Translations under genes and position numbers: made by a program | Shown: positions 30,637-40,351 of the stretch, piece by piece | Layout: each line of letters begins with the position of its first letter | How positions within the stretch are numbered: position 1 is the stretch's first letter | The notes under the pieces: model-generated | Databases searched by the model: none | What the model was told of the DNA's origin: nothing | What the model saw: the letters and a program-made list of their open reading frames with translations, nothing else | Assembly: GCA_903934285.1 (NCBI GenBank) | Contig: CAIZNN010000181.1 | Location: 48,765-112,764 of the forward strand | Direction: 5' to 3' | Source of the DNA: Akkermansiaceae bacterium | GTDB taxonomy: Bacteria; Verrucomicrobiota; Verrucomicrobiia; Verrucomicrobiales; Akkermansiaceae | DNA: 64,000 bases

Positions 30637-31905
30637 CTACTTCTCCGGCGCTTTCCCGATACGATACAGATGGCTGCGTGAGCGCAGGATGAGCGAGTTG
30701 TTATAGACGGCGGGCGAGGCCATGAAGCCATCGCCGAGCTGGTTGTTAGCGAGCAACTGGTATTCGTCGGCGGCGGCGACCACGGGGACTTCGCCCTCCT
30801 CGCCGAAGAAATAGATGCGACCCTCGGCGTACAGCGGCGAAGCGGAGAAAGCGCCTCCCAGGCGTTTTTGCCACACGCTCTGGCCGGACTTGGCATCGAC
30901 GCATGAGATCACCCCCGCATCGCTGATCATGAACAGGCGCCCGCCGCGCAGAATTTGCGAGGAGCGCGTCGGCGCGTTCTTGGCAAACTTCCACGCCACG
31001 TGAGTGTCGGTCACATCACCGCGCCCGTCGGGGCGCACGGCGAAGAGTTGATAGCCGCCGGCCGCGCTGGTGACATAGACCAGCCCGTTGCCGAACAATG
31101 GCAGGGCCGCCGCGTTCATGCCGCCGCTGCGCACCCGCCAAATCTCCTCGCCGGTTTGCGGGATGTAGGCGATGGTGGCGCCGGCACTGGGACTGACCAA
31201 TTGCTGCTGGCCCTGCACGGAAATGAGCGCCGGGGTCGAGTAGGCTTTGTGATAGTCGGTATCGTCGGTATCATAGACGATGTTGCGATCGCGCTTCCAC
31301 ACCGTCTTGCCGGTGAGCTTGTCGAGCGCCGCGAGGTATTGCACATCGACCCCGTCGAAGGTGAGCACGAGCAAGTCGTCCACCACAATGGGTGAGGAGG
31401 CCGGACCGCGGAAATGGTTGCAGGCAAAATCCTGGCGCGTCCACAGCGGCTTGGCGGTGGCGGTGTCGAGGCAGGCCGTGCCATGCACGCCAAAATGCAG
31501 ATAGACCCGGCCCCTCTCGAGCACCGGGGTCGGCGTGCCATAGCTGTTCATGGGATGGCAATACTGTGGGGTGGCAATTTTGAAAACGACCACATCGTGC
31601 AGGATCTTGCCTGACTCGGCATCCACGCACGCCGCACCTAACTCTTTGCCATCCTGGCTGGCGGTGGTCATCCAGATCTGTTGGTCCCACACCACCGGCG
31701 ACGACCACGCCTTGCCAGGCAGCGGGGTTTTCCAAAGCACGTTGTCCGTCTCGCCAAAGGAGACGGGCAAGCCCTGTGCCAAGGTTTGGCCGTCGGCGCG
31801 CGGGCCGCGAAACTGCGGCCAGTTCTCACCGCCGCGCACCGCCATGGTGTTCCATGAGACGAGCGCCAGCCACAGGATGGCACGATGGGATGGGACGAAA
31901 TTCAT
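30637..31905 (-). CDS. Secreted PQQ/BamB-like beta-propeller protein
   Basis: MNFVPSHRAILWLALVSWN signal; WPQFRGPRADGQ, VLWKTPLPGKAWSSPVVW, LDKLTGKTVWKRDRN; start trimmed because the upstream ORF overlaps the FGGY kinase. Confidence 0.85.
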   Translation of the reverse strand: MNFVPSHRAILWLALVSWNTMAVRGGENWPQFRGPRADGQTLAQGLPVSFGETDNVLWKTPLPGKAWSSPVVWDQQIWMTTASQDGKELGAACVDAESGKILHDVVVFKIATPQYCHPMNSYGTPTPVLERGRVYLHFGVHGTACLDTATAKPLWTRQDFACNHFRGPASSPIVVDDLLVLTFDGVDVQYLAALDKLTGKTVWKRDRNIVYDTDDTDYHKAYSTPALISVQGQQQLVSPSAGATIAYIPQTGEEIWRVRSGGMNAAALPLFGNGLVYVTSAAGGYQLFAVRPDGRGDVTDTHVAWKFAKNAPTRSSQILRGGRLFMISDAGVISCVDAKSGQSVWQKRLGGAFSASPLYAEGRIYFFGEEGEVPVVAAADEYQLLANNQLGDGFMASPAVYNNSLILRSRSHLYRIGKAPEK

Positions 31906-32089
31906 CGGGACTTTCACGTGCCGTTGAGAATACCCATCCCTTCTGGAGTGCCAAGTGATTATCTGGAAATTCTCCGATTCGCTCCCCCTGGCTTGGCCCC
32001 AAGCGCCACGACCCCCGCGACATCCAGAGGGTCTTTGACCGCTTCTTCCTGACCGTTTCTTCCGGCTCCCGCAAGGACCGCTGGCGCAC

Positions 32090-33613
32090 TCAGGGCGCCG
32101 GCGCGGCCTCCGCCAGCAACCGGGCGGCGCGCCGGAAGGCCGGCAGCAATTTTTGATAGGTTTGGCGGCTGACAGGGTCGGGCGCGGCGGTGGCCTCGAG
32201 GCGGTGAATGGCATCGATGGGCGTGAAATCGCGCCACAGGCCGGCGGCGACGGCGGCGAGGGCGGCGGCGCCCAATGAGCCGGCATCCTGGCCGACATTG
32301 GTTTGATGGATGGTGAGCTCGAAGGTGTCGGCAAAGATCTGCCGCCAGAGGGCGCTCTTGCTGCCACCGCCCACGACCACCATTTGGTCGCAGACACCAC
32401 AGAGCTTGCGCAATTCATCAAGGGCGAGGCGCAGGTTCAGGCCGATGCCTTCCATGGCCGCGCGGATCAGGTCGGCACGGGTGTGGCCGAGGTCGAGGCC
32501 GAGGAACGCGCCGCGAATGAGCGGGTTGGGGTCGAGCGACGAGCCACCCGCCAGACTGGGGTTGAACATGACGCCGCGGGCCCCGGCGGGCGAGGAGGCG
32601 GCGAGGGCGGACATCAGGTCATAGACATCGACGCTGTCGCGGCGGGCCTGCTCGATGAGGTCCGGGCACAGTTGCTGGCAGACCCATTTGAACGAACTGC
32701 CGGAGGAGAAAATCGCCACCGCCGAGTTGAACAGGCCCGGCATGACATGGGTGAACACGTAGGGCTTGACGCGCAAGTCGAGGAGCGGCTGGGCGGAGGT
32801 GACCGCGATCCAGGCCGACGAACCGAGCGAGGCGTAGGTGCGCCCCTCTGCGATGTTGCCAGCCCCCAGCGCCATGCACGAATTGTCCACCCCGCCGCAG
32901 GCGACCTTGACGGTGCGCGGCAACCCGAGCTCGGTGGCGGCGGCGGATGTCAGCTCGCCGAGGATCGAGGCGGATGGCGAAATGTCAGGCCAGATCTCGC
33001 GCGGCAACCCGCTGGCGTCAACCAGCGCCGGCGCGTAGTCCCACTCGGTCAGGTCATAGACGCCGCAGCCCGAGGCGTAGGAAAAATCGGTGCGCAGCTT
33101 TCCTGTTAGGCGGAAGTTGAGATAATCCTTGGTGCCCACGATCTTGTCCAACCTGCGAAACAGGTCGGGCATGTGGTCGCGATACCACAGCGCCTTGAAC
33201 ACGGTGTAGTGAGCGGCGGGGAAACCGTTGCCTGTTGTTAGATACCATTGTGCCGGATCGACCCGCTTGAAAAAGGCCGCCGCTTGCGCGTCGGCGCGGC
33301 GGTCCGACCAAATCGGGGTGGCGTCGCACAGCAGGCGGCCAGCCGCATCTAACGGGACGCAGCCGAGGCTGTGCCCTGAGATGGCGAGGCACTGGATGGC
33401 GGCGGCATCGGCGCCGGGGCTAACAAGAAGCTGGCGGGTAGCGGCAACCAACACCGCCCACCAATCCGCGGGCCGCTGCTCGTGCCACGACGCTTGCGGA
33501 TAGGACGTCTCATAACCGACGAAGGCGGAAGTCAGGCGCTGCCCCCCGGCATCATAGAGCGAGGCCTTGATGCCGCCGGTGCCGAGGTCGTAGGCAATGA
33601 TGCTGCTGGGCAT
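32090..33613 (-). CDS. FGGY-family carbohydrate kinase (xylulokinase-like)
   Basis: IIAYDLGTGGIKASLYDAGG, YASLGSSAWIAVTSA, GLDLGHTRADLIRAAMEGI, VVVGGGSKSALWRQIFAD. Confidence 0.92.
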   Translation of the reverse strand: MPSSIIAYDLGTGGIKASLYDAGGQRLTSAFVGYETSYPQASWHEQRPADWWAVLVAATRQLLVSPGADAAAIQCLAISGHSLGCVPLDAAGRLLCDATPIWSDRRADAQAAAFFKRVDPAQWYLTTGNGFPAAHYTVFKALWYRDHMPDLFRRLDKIVGTKDYLNFRLTGKLRTDFSYASGCGVYDLTEWDYAPALVDASGLPREIWPDISPSASILGELTSAAATELGLPRTVKVACGGVDNSCMALGAGNIAEGRTYASLGSSAWIAVTSAQPLLDLRVKPYVFTHVMPGLFNSAVAIFSSGSSFKWVCQQLCPDLIEQARRDSVDVYDLMSALAASSPAGARGVMFNPSLAGGSSLDPNPLIRGAFLGLDLGHTRADLIRAAMEGIGLNLRLALDELRKLCGVCDQMVVVGGGSKSALWRQIFADTFELTIHQTNVGQDAGSLGAAALAAVAAGLWRDFTPIDAIHRLEATAAPDPVSRQTYQKLLPAFRRAARLLAEAAPAP

Positions 33614-33621
33614 GAGGGTGC

Positions 33622-34323
33622 TCAGGAAACCTCGACGCCCCCGCCGGCCTGGGCGGCGCAGTCGGCGAGGATGCGGACGCCGTTGGCGGTGCCGATGCCG
33701 AAGCGGCGCACCCCGAGGCGATACATCGCCACGACGGTGGCCAAATCGCGCACGCCACCGGACGCCTTGACCCCGGCGCGCCCGCCCACTGCCTCGTGGA
33801 TGAGCGCGACGTTGTCGAGCGTGGCACCGGTGGGAGCCCAGCCGGTGGCGGTTTTGACCCAGGCCGCGCCGGCCTCGACGCAGAGTTCGCTGCCGCTGCG
33901 GATTTGCTCGGGGGTGAGCCAGTGGCACTCGAGGATCACCTTGACTGGAACCCCACCCGCGGCGTCCACCACCGCGCGAATGTCCTCGCGCACCGCCTCG
34001 TGGCGGCCGCTGCGCAGAAAGCCGACATTAATGACCATGTCGAGTTCGGTGGCCCCTTCGGCCAGCAACTGGCGGGCCTCGGCGACCTTGATCGAGGCGG
34101 TGTGTGCGCCAGAGGGAAACCCCACGACCCCGCCGATGCCGATGTGCGGGGCATCAGCGAGCAGCGACTTGAGCAGGCGCGTATAGCAAGGCAATGAAAA
34201 CGCGCAAACCACGCCCAAGGCGCGGGCGGTGGCGGCGAGTTCGCGGATCTCAGTTTCATCGCACTCAGCACGGACGGAACTGAGGTCGATGAGGCGGGCA
34301 AGGTCTTGGGATGTGAGGGTCAT
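33622..34323 (-). CDS. deoC: Deoxyribose-phosphate aldolase
   Basis: VVGFPSGAHTASIKVAEARQLLAEGATELDMVINVGFL, KVILECHWLT, VKTATGWAPTGATL, VKASGGVRDL. Confidence 0.95.
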   Translation of the reverse strand: MTLTSQDLARLIDLSSVRAECDETEIRELAATARALGVVCAFSLPCYTRLLKSLLADAPHIGIGGVVGFPSGAHTASIKVAEARQLLAEGATELDMVINVGFLRSGRHEAVREDIRAVVDAAGGVPVKVILECHWLTPEQIRSGSELCVEAGAAWVKTATGWAPTGATLDNVALIHEAVGGRAGVKASGGVRDLATVVAMYRLGVRRFGIGTANGVRILADCAAQAGGGVEVS

Positions 34324-34381
34324 GGCGGGGCTAGAAGATTAATGACGCAACAGGAGGCGGCAGAGCAAGCAGAGAATGCAT

Positions 34382-34440
34382 GGAACGGACTTGCCAAGTC
34401 CCGTCGCAATACGACACGGCACTTTGGCAAGTGCCGTTCC
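34382..34440. repeat. Paired-hairpin inverted element (BIME-like) GGAACGGACTTGCCAAGTCC...GGCACTTTGGCAAGTGCCGTTCC
   Basis: Stem 1 GGACTTG-C-CAAGTCC; stem 2 GGCACTT-TGGC-AAGTGCC; outer arms GGAACGG/CCGTTCC. Confidence 0.8.
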
Positions 34441-34506
34441 CTTCCATCACCGGCCCGACGACCTGCCAGCGGGCCGTGTTCTTCCGCGCCAATGGGCCGG
34501 CATCCC

Positions 34507-34701
34507 TCAGCCCTGGCTGTCACGGTCGTAGGGGCCGAGGAAGCGAACGCCTTTGTAGTGGATCATGTGATCCGGCGAATCTGAGATCCACACCTCGGTT
34601 TCCCAGGCAATTGCTGAGTGGAAACGGGTGAATGCCTTGCGCTCGGGAAACGCGGAGATAAAGACGAGACCGGGGCGGGCGCTTACGCGCTGCCCGCGCT
34701 C
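34507..34701 (-). pseudogene. Remnant of BsuBI/PstI-type restriction endonuclease C-terminus
   Basis: Not in ORF track: minus-strand frame reads ..RPGLVFISAFPERKAFTRFHSAIAWETEVWISDSPDHMIHYKGVRFLGPYDRDSQG*; resembles the conserved C-terminus I recall for BsuBI/PstI enzymes. Confidence 0.55.
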
Positions 34702-34711
34702 GGCAGAAGCG

Positions 34712-35467
34712 TCATGCTCCGTTTGAATCGAGCGACACCTCCGCTTGAATGTGAGCCATCAATTTAATGAGGAGATGTCGAAACGTGACATACTCTGATA
34801 GGTCCTCGAATTTTCCCGAGTCTTTGGGTTGCAGGGGCAGCGGAGAGCTAATAGCAGCGGCACTGTCGTAAATGCCTTCTTGAACCATCTTCTCGCACAA
34901 GATTGCCATCCGCCGTTGATAGGAAGCAGTTTTGAAGTCAGGATAGATTGCAAAATGAGGACTAATCCTTTCCAATTTGGGAGGATTGCTAGACTTCTTC
35001 TCATCCTGGACAATGATCATGAATCCGAGAAATGGGGCTGCTCCCGCGCCGAATGCCCCTTCTCGCTGTGCGGTCCGGAAGTCCACGCCTGAGCCAAGGG
35101 CTTCTTCGCAGCGATTGTTGGCATTGTTGCCGTAAGAAGGGCCGCCAAGAGATTTCAATTCAATAGCTGCGAGCAATTTGCCCTTAAAGACAACGACGAC
35201 GTCCCATTGTTTTGCGGGACGGAAGTAGCCAGGCAAGACGACCAACTGCTTGAACAGATGAATCTCCAAGTCACGCAGACCCATCTTCTTGACTTCGCCT
35301 GCAATTAAAGCCGCAAAGCCATCCAGGTTTTTTCCTGCCGTCGCACCACCTCGATTTCCTTGATCCACTGAGCCCTTGCGAACCTTGTCCGCAAGGGCCC
35401 GCTGCCGAGAACTCCAAAAATACTTCACTGCCTTAGCCACCAACTTTCGATAGTAAATCTGATCCAA
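34712..35467 (-). CDS. PaeR7I/XhoI-family type II restriction endonuclease
   Basis: QWDVVVVFKGKLLAAIELKSLGGPSYGNNANNRCEEALGSGVD (PD-ExK-like core, NNAN..R..E pattern); directly downstream of an N6-adenine methyltransferase; visibly lower GC. Confidence 0.85.
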   Translation of the reverse strand: MDQIYYRKLVAKAVKYFWSSRQRALADKVRKGSVDQGNRGGATAGKNLDGFAALIAGEVKKMGLRDLEIHLFKQLVVLPGYFRPAKQWDVVVVFKGKLLAAIELKSLGGPSYGNNANNRCEEALGSGVDFRTAQREGAFGAGAAPFLGFMIIVQDEKKSSNPPKLERISPHFAIYPDFKTASYQRRMAILCEKMVQEGIYDSAAAISSPLPLQPKDSGKFEDLSEYVTFRHLLIKLMAHIQAEVSLDSNGA

Positions 35468-35470
35468 TTG

Positions 35471-37147
35471 TTATAGTAGTTTGTGTTTATGCCCTGAAAT
35501 CGTATCCGCAAGCGCAGGTAATTGGTCCAACCCGTACGCCTCCAACGCGGCCACAGTGGCAAGCTCGAAATCCTGGGTCTCGAATGCCTGGCAGAGCGTT
35601 TCGGCCAGCTTCGGCGAGATGTTGCTCGGATTGGGCACGCGGATGCGGCGGAGGTATTGGGCTTGGAAGCGCAGGTAGCCGCCGCGCATGCGGACACCGT
35701 AGCTGTGGATAAAGAACTCGCCAACCGCCGACATGAGCAAGGCTCCTAACACCCTGAGATCCCAAGTTTCCGAGGTGATCCAATAAAGGTTGTGCTGTGG
35801 ATAGGTCTTGCCGAGATCGAGGGCCGGAAGCAATCGCTCCTTGATATCGGCAATGTAGAGCTTGTGCTTCTTGGCGAGATCAAGGTTCACTCGGTCGATG
35901 GTTTTGTGCCAATTCTCGGCGCGGTCTTTGATTGCGGTATGCCGGCCGCTAAGAAGCTTGTGATGTGGCCGCAGGAAGGACTCGAAGAGCGGATAGGCCT
36001 CCAGATCGACCAGGCCCCGCTTGTTCCACGGATTTGCCAGGCAGTGGCCGGACCATTTGACGCGGCCGTCCTTGAGGTCGGATGCCAGGGCGAGTGGGAG
36101 AATCCGGTCGGACTCGATGTTGGGTTTTTCCGCAGTGATGAACACGCGGTCCGCGCCGGTGGCGACGCCGATACCGATCTTGGTGCGCGTGGTCTTGCAT
36201 TCGAGCGGGAAACAGGTTGCTTCAAGGTGCTTGAGCAACTTGAGCGCCTCGGGGGAGGAGCAGGGCCATGGTTCAGTGCCTTTGAACCAATCAGGAAATC
36301 GCGCGACGCGCAGGACCGGCGAGGTGCGGGCCTGGGTGATGCTTCGCACCAGCGCGGACGATGCGGCGCGCTCAATGCCGGGAAGGGCCTTGGAAACGGT
36401 GACGGGACCTTGATTTTCGCGGGCGATGATGGTTACCGCAGGGTAGGCCGAAACCTCGGTCTCGAAGGCGGACACGTCGTGGGCTTCGATGACGTGGCGG
36501 ACGCTGTAGCCTTCCGTGGTGATGAATTCACGCAGCGCGCTGCCGTAATCGTTGAGCATCCAGCGGTCGGCGCAGATGTAGGCACAGACGCCGCCGGGTT
36601 TGAGTTGCAGCAGGGCGGCCTGATAGAAGGCGATGTAAATATCCGCCCGCCCACGCATCGCGCTGAAACCGTTCCGATACATCGCCGCCTTGCGGGCCGG
36701 GATCTCTTCCAAACGGATGTAGGGCGGATTGCCGATGACGAAGTCGGCGATCGGGAAACAGAGCGACGCTTCGAGAAAATCGCCGACCTTGATCCATTGG
36801 CGGGCGAGCATCACGGCTGTGGCGGCGGGGACATTGAGCGAGACGAGCGTCAAGCGGACTACCTCCACCGCGCGTTCCGCCGCTTCCGCGTCGATCTCAA
36901 ACGCCTGGATCGCCCGACCGGCCCTGCTCAGTGCAATCCCATGCCGCTCACACGACTCGACCAAGCGCCGAACCATCGCACTCAAAAACGCCCCGTCGCC
37001 AGCGGAGGGCTCCAAAGCCACGAGTTCCGCCAATCGCCGCTCCGGCACGTAGTCCGCCAAGTCCAACACCAGCTCGACCACCCATGGCTTGGTGTAAATC
37101 ACTCCGGCCTCGCGAGGCGCGGGAAGCGTGGCGTCCAAATTGATCAT
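35471..37147 (-). CDS. Type II N6-adenine DNA methyltransferase (partner of PaeR7I-like REase)
   Basis: Motif I VALEPSAGDGAFLSAMV; motif IV FVIGNPPYIRLEEIP; C-terminal target-recognition-like region. Confidence 0.92.
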   Translation of the reverse strand: MINLDATLPAPREAGVIYTKPWVVELVLDLADYVPERRLAELVALEPSAGDGAFLSAMVRRLVESCERHGIALSRAGRAIQAFEIDAEAAERAVEVVRLTLVSLNVPAATAVMLARQWIKVGDFLEASLCFPIADFVIGNPPYIRLEEIPARKAAMYRNGFSAMRGRADIYIAFYQAALLQLKPGGVCAYICADRWMLNDYGSALREFITTEGYSVRHVIEAHDVSAFETEVSAYPAVTIIARENQGPVTVSKALPGIERAASSALVRSITQARTSPVLRVARFPDWFKGTEPWPCSSPEALKLLKHLEATCFPLECKTTRTKIGIGVATGADRVFITAEKPNIESDRILPLALASDLKDGRVKWSGHCLANPWNKRGLVDLEAYPLFESFLRPHHKLLSGRHTAIKDRAENWHKTIDRVNLDLAKKHKLYIADIKERLLPALDLGKTYPQHNLYWITSETWDLRVLGALLMSAVGEFFIHSYGVRMRGGYLRFQAQYLRRIRVPNPSNISPKLAETLCQAFETQDFELATVAALEAYGLDQLPALADTISGHKHKLL

Positions 37148-37326
37148 GGGTTCATGTGAACACGTTCTGGTTCAGGTGTCAAATTAAAATTTCAGGATGC
37201 GGATGCCATGCGGGAAAATCTGCCCGTCCGCCCCGCTCTCGTCAAGGCTCATCGCCAACTGCCACAGGTACCGCATAGCCGAATCCCACCGCCGCCCTGA
37301 GGCAGACCTCCGCGGCGAAGGGCGGA

Positions 37327-37400
37327 TCTTCGCTGATGACACCTCTGCAGGTTGACGCAAACCTACCTCCCGGCAATCCCGCTGTCCTCATCAGCGAAGA
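37327..37400. repeat. 13-bp perfect inverted repeat (TCTTCGCTGATGA / TCATCAGCGAAGA)
   Basis: Arms 37327-37339 and 37388-37400, read directly. Confidence 0.8.
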
Positions 37401-37728
37401 CCACCCGAGCTCATCTGATTGGTCTGAGCCTCCACCTTCTGCGGGCTATGGATTGCGGATGGGGGTAAGCCGTAATTCAGAAGTCTCCGACGCAGCAACT
37501 ACGGCCCGCAGGCGCGGGACGGGACGCCGCAGCCACGATGGACTTGCGGCCGCAGGGGATGCGTATGTCAAGCTTACACGCTTCATAGTGCCATTTTCTG
37601 GATTTGCGTTTTGCTCCCCATCTTCCTGCCCAAAATCTTCCTACCTCAACCCATGGTCCTACAGCGAACCGGATTGGGCGTGACGCCCAACACGGTTGGC
37701 TAGTACCTGATTTGATTTCAGAGGGCGC

Positions 37729-37776
37729 CGGGCAGGATGCCCGGGCCACCGCGGGGCGTGGGGCAAGCATCTTGCC
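37729..37776. repeat. Paired-palindrome dispersed repeat CCGGGCAGGATGCCCGGGCCACCG...GGGCAAGCATCTTGCCCG
   Basis: Related copy at 62531-62573. Confidence 0.8.
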
Positions 37777-38212
37777 CGTCCCGTGTCTCTGCCGCGTCGC
37801 TTAAACGAACCGTACCGAGCGCGACGCCCACGCTCCATGCTGCGATTTTCGTGGTGCAGGACCCGCGTGATTGAGGTGGAATCTTTCGCATGAGCCGCCA
37901 GCGCCGCCCTAACATCCACCCCGTGGTTTTGTCGCGGGAGCCCCTGGAATTGAGCGGAGACGAAAAACGCCTGATCCTCGGGGTGGAGGACGTGATGGTG
38001 TACGAGGCGGGTCGCACGACCTTGGCGCTCGCGCTGCGCGGCAGCAGGAACCAGAAACTGGCACGCTTCAAGGTGGATGATCTCGCCGGAAACGGCATGG
38101 CTGCCCATGTTGAGAGAATGGTGGGCCTGCGAAGTGACAAAAGTGCGGGCGAGACTCGCACCCCTGATCGAACGCTGCAACAGCCACGGCCTGCGCCAGG
38201 ACGCCGCAGCCA

Positions 38213-39166
38213 CTAGAGGCGGAACGCGGCCTTGAAGGCGTCGGCGATTTCGGGGTGCAGGTCGGGGTTGATGCCGTCGGCGTCGAAGGGGACCCCCATG
38301 GCTGTTAGATCGTGTTTGAGTTGGACAGTTTCCTGTTCGGGGGAGATGCGCGGGGGCAGCGCGCGGCCAAGCGGGACGAGCCAGGCGTTGAGGGTGTGGC
38401 CGCCATCGACCATCAGGTCGTGGCCGGTGACGTAGTTGCTGGCGGCGGAGGCGAGGAAGACGACCGGGCCGTGGAGGTCTTCGGGGCGTTCGACATATCC
38501 TAACGGAGTGAGGTCGCGGATGCGCTGGCGCACCACGATGGGGGTGGACGCATGCATCGGGCTGAGGATGTAGCTGGGGCTGATGCAATTGACGTTGATG
38601 TTATGGCAACCCCACTCGGCGGCGAGCGTCTTGGTCATGTGGACGATGCCCGCCTTGGATGCGTCGTAGGACGCGTTGCAATTGGCGATGGTGGCCGACA
38701 TGCTGGCGGTGTTGATGATCTTGCCGCCGGCTTGTTGCGCGATCATCTGGCGGGCCTCGGCCTGGCAACACAGGAACGCGCCGGTTAGATTGACGGCGAT
38801 GACCTTGTCCCAGTCTTGTTGCTCGAGGGTGGCGTCGGCGCCGAGAATGGCGATGCCGGCATTGTTGACGGCAATGTCGAGCCGGCCGAAGCGCGCGACG
38901 ACGGCATCGACCATCGCCTGGACCTGCGCGGCCTGGGTCACGTCGCAATGGAGGTACAGGCTATCACGACCCAGCGCCTGGATTTCCGCGGCGGTTTTGG
39001 GGCCGACGTTGTCGTCGATATCGACGATGGCGACGTCGGCGCCGGCTGAGGCCAGCGCGATGGCATAGCCGCGGCCGATGCCGACGGCGCCGCCGGTGAC
39101 GAGGGCTTTCTTACCGGTTAGATCGAACAATGGGCACGGGGCTGGGCAGGAGGTGTCGCTTGACAT
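38213..39166 (-). CDS. SDR-family oxidoreductase
   Basis: ALVTGGAVGIGRGYAIALASAGADVAIVDI, NNAGIAI, YDASKAGIVHMTKTLAAEW; start trimmed to MSSDTSC. Confidence 0.93.
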   Translation of the reverse strand: MSSDTSCPAPCPLFDLTGKKALVTGGAVGIGRGYAIALASAGADVAIVDIDDNVGPKTAAEIQALGRDSLYLHCDVTQAAQVQAMVDAVVARFGRLDIAVNNAGIAILGADATLEQQDWDKVIAVNLTGAFLCCQAEARQMIAQQAGGKIINTASMSATIANCNASYDASKAGIVHMTKTLAAEWGCHNINVNCISPSYILSPMHASTPIVVRQRIRDLTPLGYVERPEDLHGPVVFLASAASNYVTGHDLMVDGGHTLNAWLVPLGRALPPRISPEQETVQLKHDLTAMGVPFDADGINPDLHPEIADAFKAAFRL

Positions 39167-39225
39167 GGCGGCAATGATGGCAGCCGCGGCCGGTTCGACA
39201 AGCGCGAAGATTCGGGCGGCGGGCC

Positions 39226-40350
39226 TCAGAAAAACCGCGCCTCGCCCGCCTCCACGCAAGTGGCGGCATAGAGGTACATGGAAGCCGACCAAGTCTGCCA
39301 ATCCTCACCGGCGGGACGGCCATCCTGGGCACGGCACCACTCGTTGAAGCCGAAGGCATCCGGTGGCGTCGGCGGCGACTTGCGGGCGACACGCACCAGC
39401 GCGGTGAGGGCGCGCAACTTGTCAAGCGCGAGGCGCTGCTCGCCGGCGGCCACCAACGCGGCGACGTAAAAGCCGCAAACAAACGGCCACACCCCGCCGT
39501 TGTGGTAATGGCCGGGATGATTGTACGCAGCGTAGCGCGGGTGCCAGTCGGGATCGACAGGCTGCAGATAGGGGAAGTAGCAGGGTGGCAGCTCCACGGC
39601 CAACTCGCCACGGGCGCGCAATCCGGCGCAGCCCGCTTCGATCCAGTCGGCCATGGCGCGGGCCCGCGCGGGATCGGCCAGTCCCGTGAGGATGGCCAGG
39701 CTGTTGCCCAGCACATCACAGCGCGGGTCGCGCAGCACCTTGTAGAACCAGGTGGCATAGGTCGGTTGGCCCGGGGTGACAAAGCCCCTGCCGTTGGCCC
39801 GGTTGGCATCGATTCGCAGCGCCTGGGCGCGCGCGTCCATGCCGAGGAGCTTGCGGTAGCCGTGGACCAGGGCGTTGACAAACAAGCCATGGCCGAGGAC
39901 CCATTGTTCATCCCGCCAATCGCTGGTGGGTTGCTGGCCCACCAATTCCCGGTCATCAATGGTTTGATAGTCCATCCACTGCAGGGCCTTGGCCGCCGCG
40001 TCATGCAAAAAGCCCGGCTCGCCGGTGAAGCGCCGGAACATCCCTAACACCAGCAGGAACAACGGCGTGGTATCGCTGGCACCCCGGTCCTCCGGATCAT
40101 GCACCAGGGAGGGCATTTGCCCGCGCGGGCTCTGGGTGCGGGCCAATGTTGTTAGAACCCGGCGCAACGAGAGGAGCAGCACTTGGTTGCCAGAGGCGAG
40201 GATGCCCAGTGCGGAGATGAGCAGATCGCGGGTGTAGGGTTCCGGATAGCCCCAGCCCGCGGTGCGCGGCAGAGCGTCGTAGGGACCGCTGGCGTTGTGC
40301 AAAAGCACGTCCAGCGCGGCACTCTTGGCGGCTTGAATCGATGCGTCCAT
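39226..40350 (-). CDS. (alpha/alpha)6 glycoside hydrolase-like protein (GH100/amyloglucosidase-like)
   Basis: YTRDLLISALGIL, YNHPGHYHNGGVWPFVCGFYVAALVAAGE, NEWCRAQDGRPAGEDWQTWSASMYLYA. Confidence 0.7.
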   Translation of the reverse strand: MDASIQAAKSAALDVLLHNASGPYDALPRTAGWGYPEPYTRDLLISALGILASGNQVLLLSLRRVLTTLARTQSPRGQMPSLVHDPEDRGASDTTPLFLLVLGMFRRFTGEPGFLHDAAAKALQWMDYQTIDDRELVGQQPTSDWRDEQWVLGHGLFVNALVHGYRKLLGMDARAQALRIDANRANGRGFVTPGQPTYATWFYKVLRDPRCDVLGNSLAILTGLADPARARAMADWIEAGCAGLRARGELAVELPPCYFPYLQPVDPDWHPRYAAYNHPGHYHNGGVWPFVCGFYVAALVAAGEQRLALDKLRALTALVRVARKSPPTPPDAFGFNEWCRAQDGRPAGEDWQTWSASMYLYAATCVEAGEARFF

Positions 40351-40351
40351 T

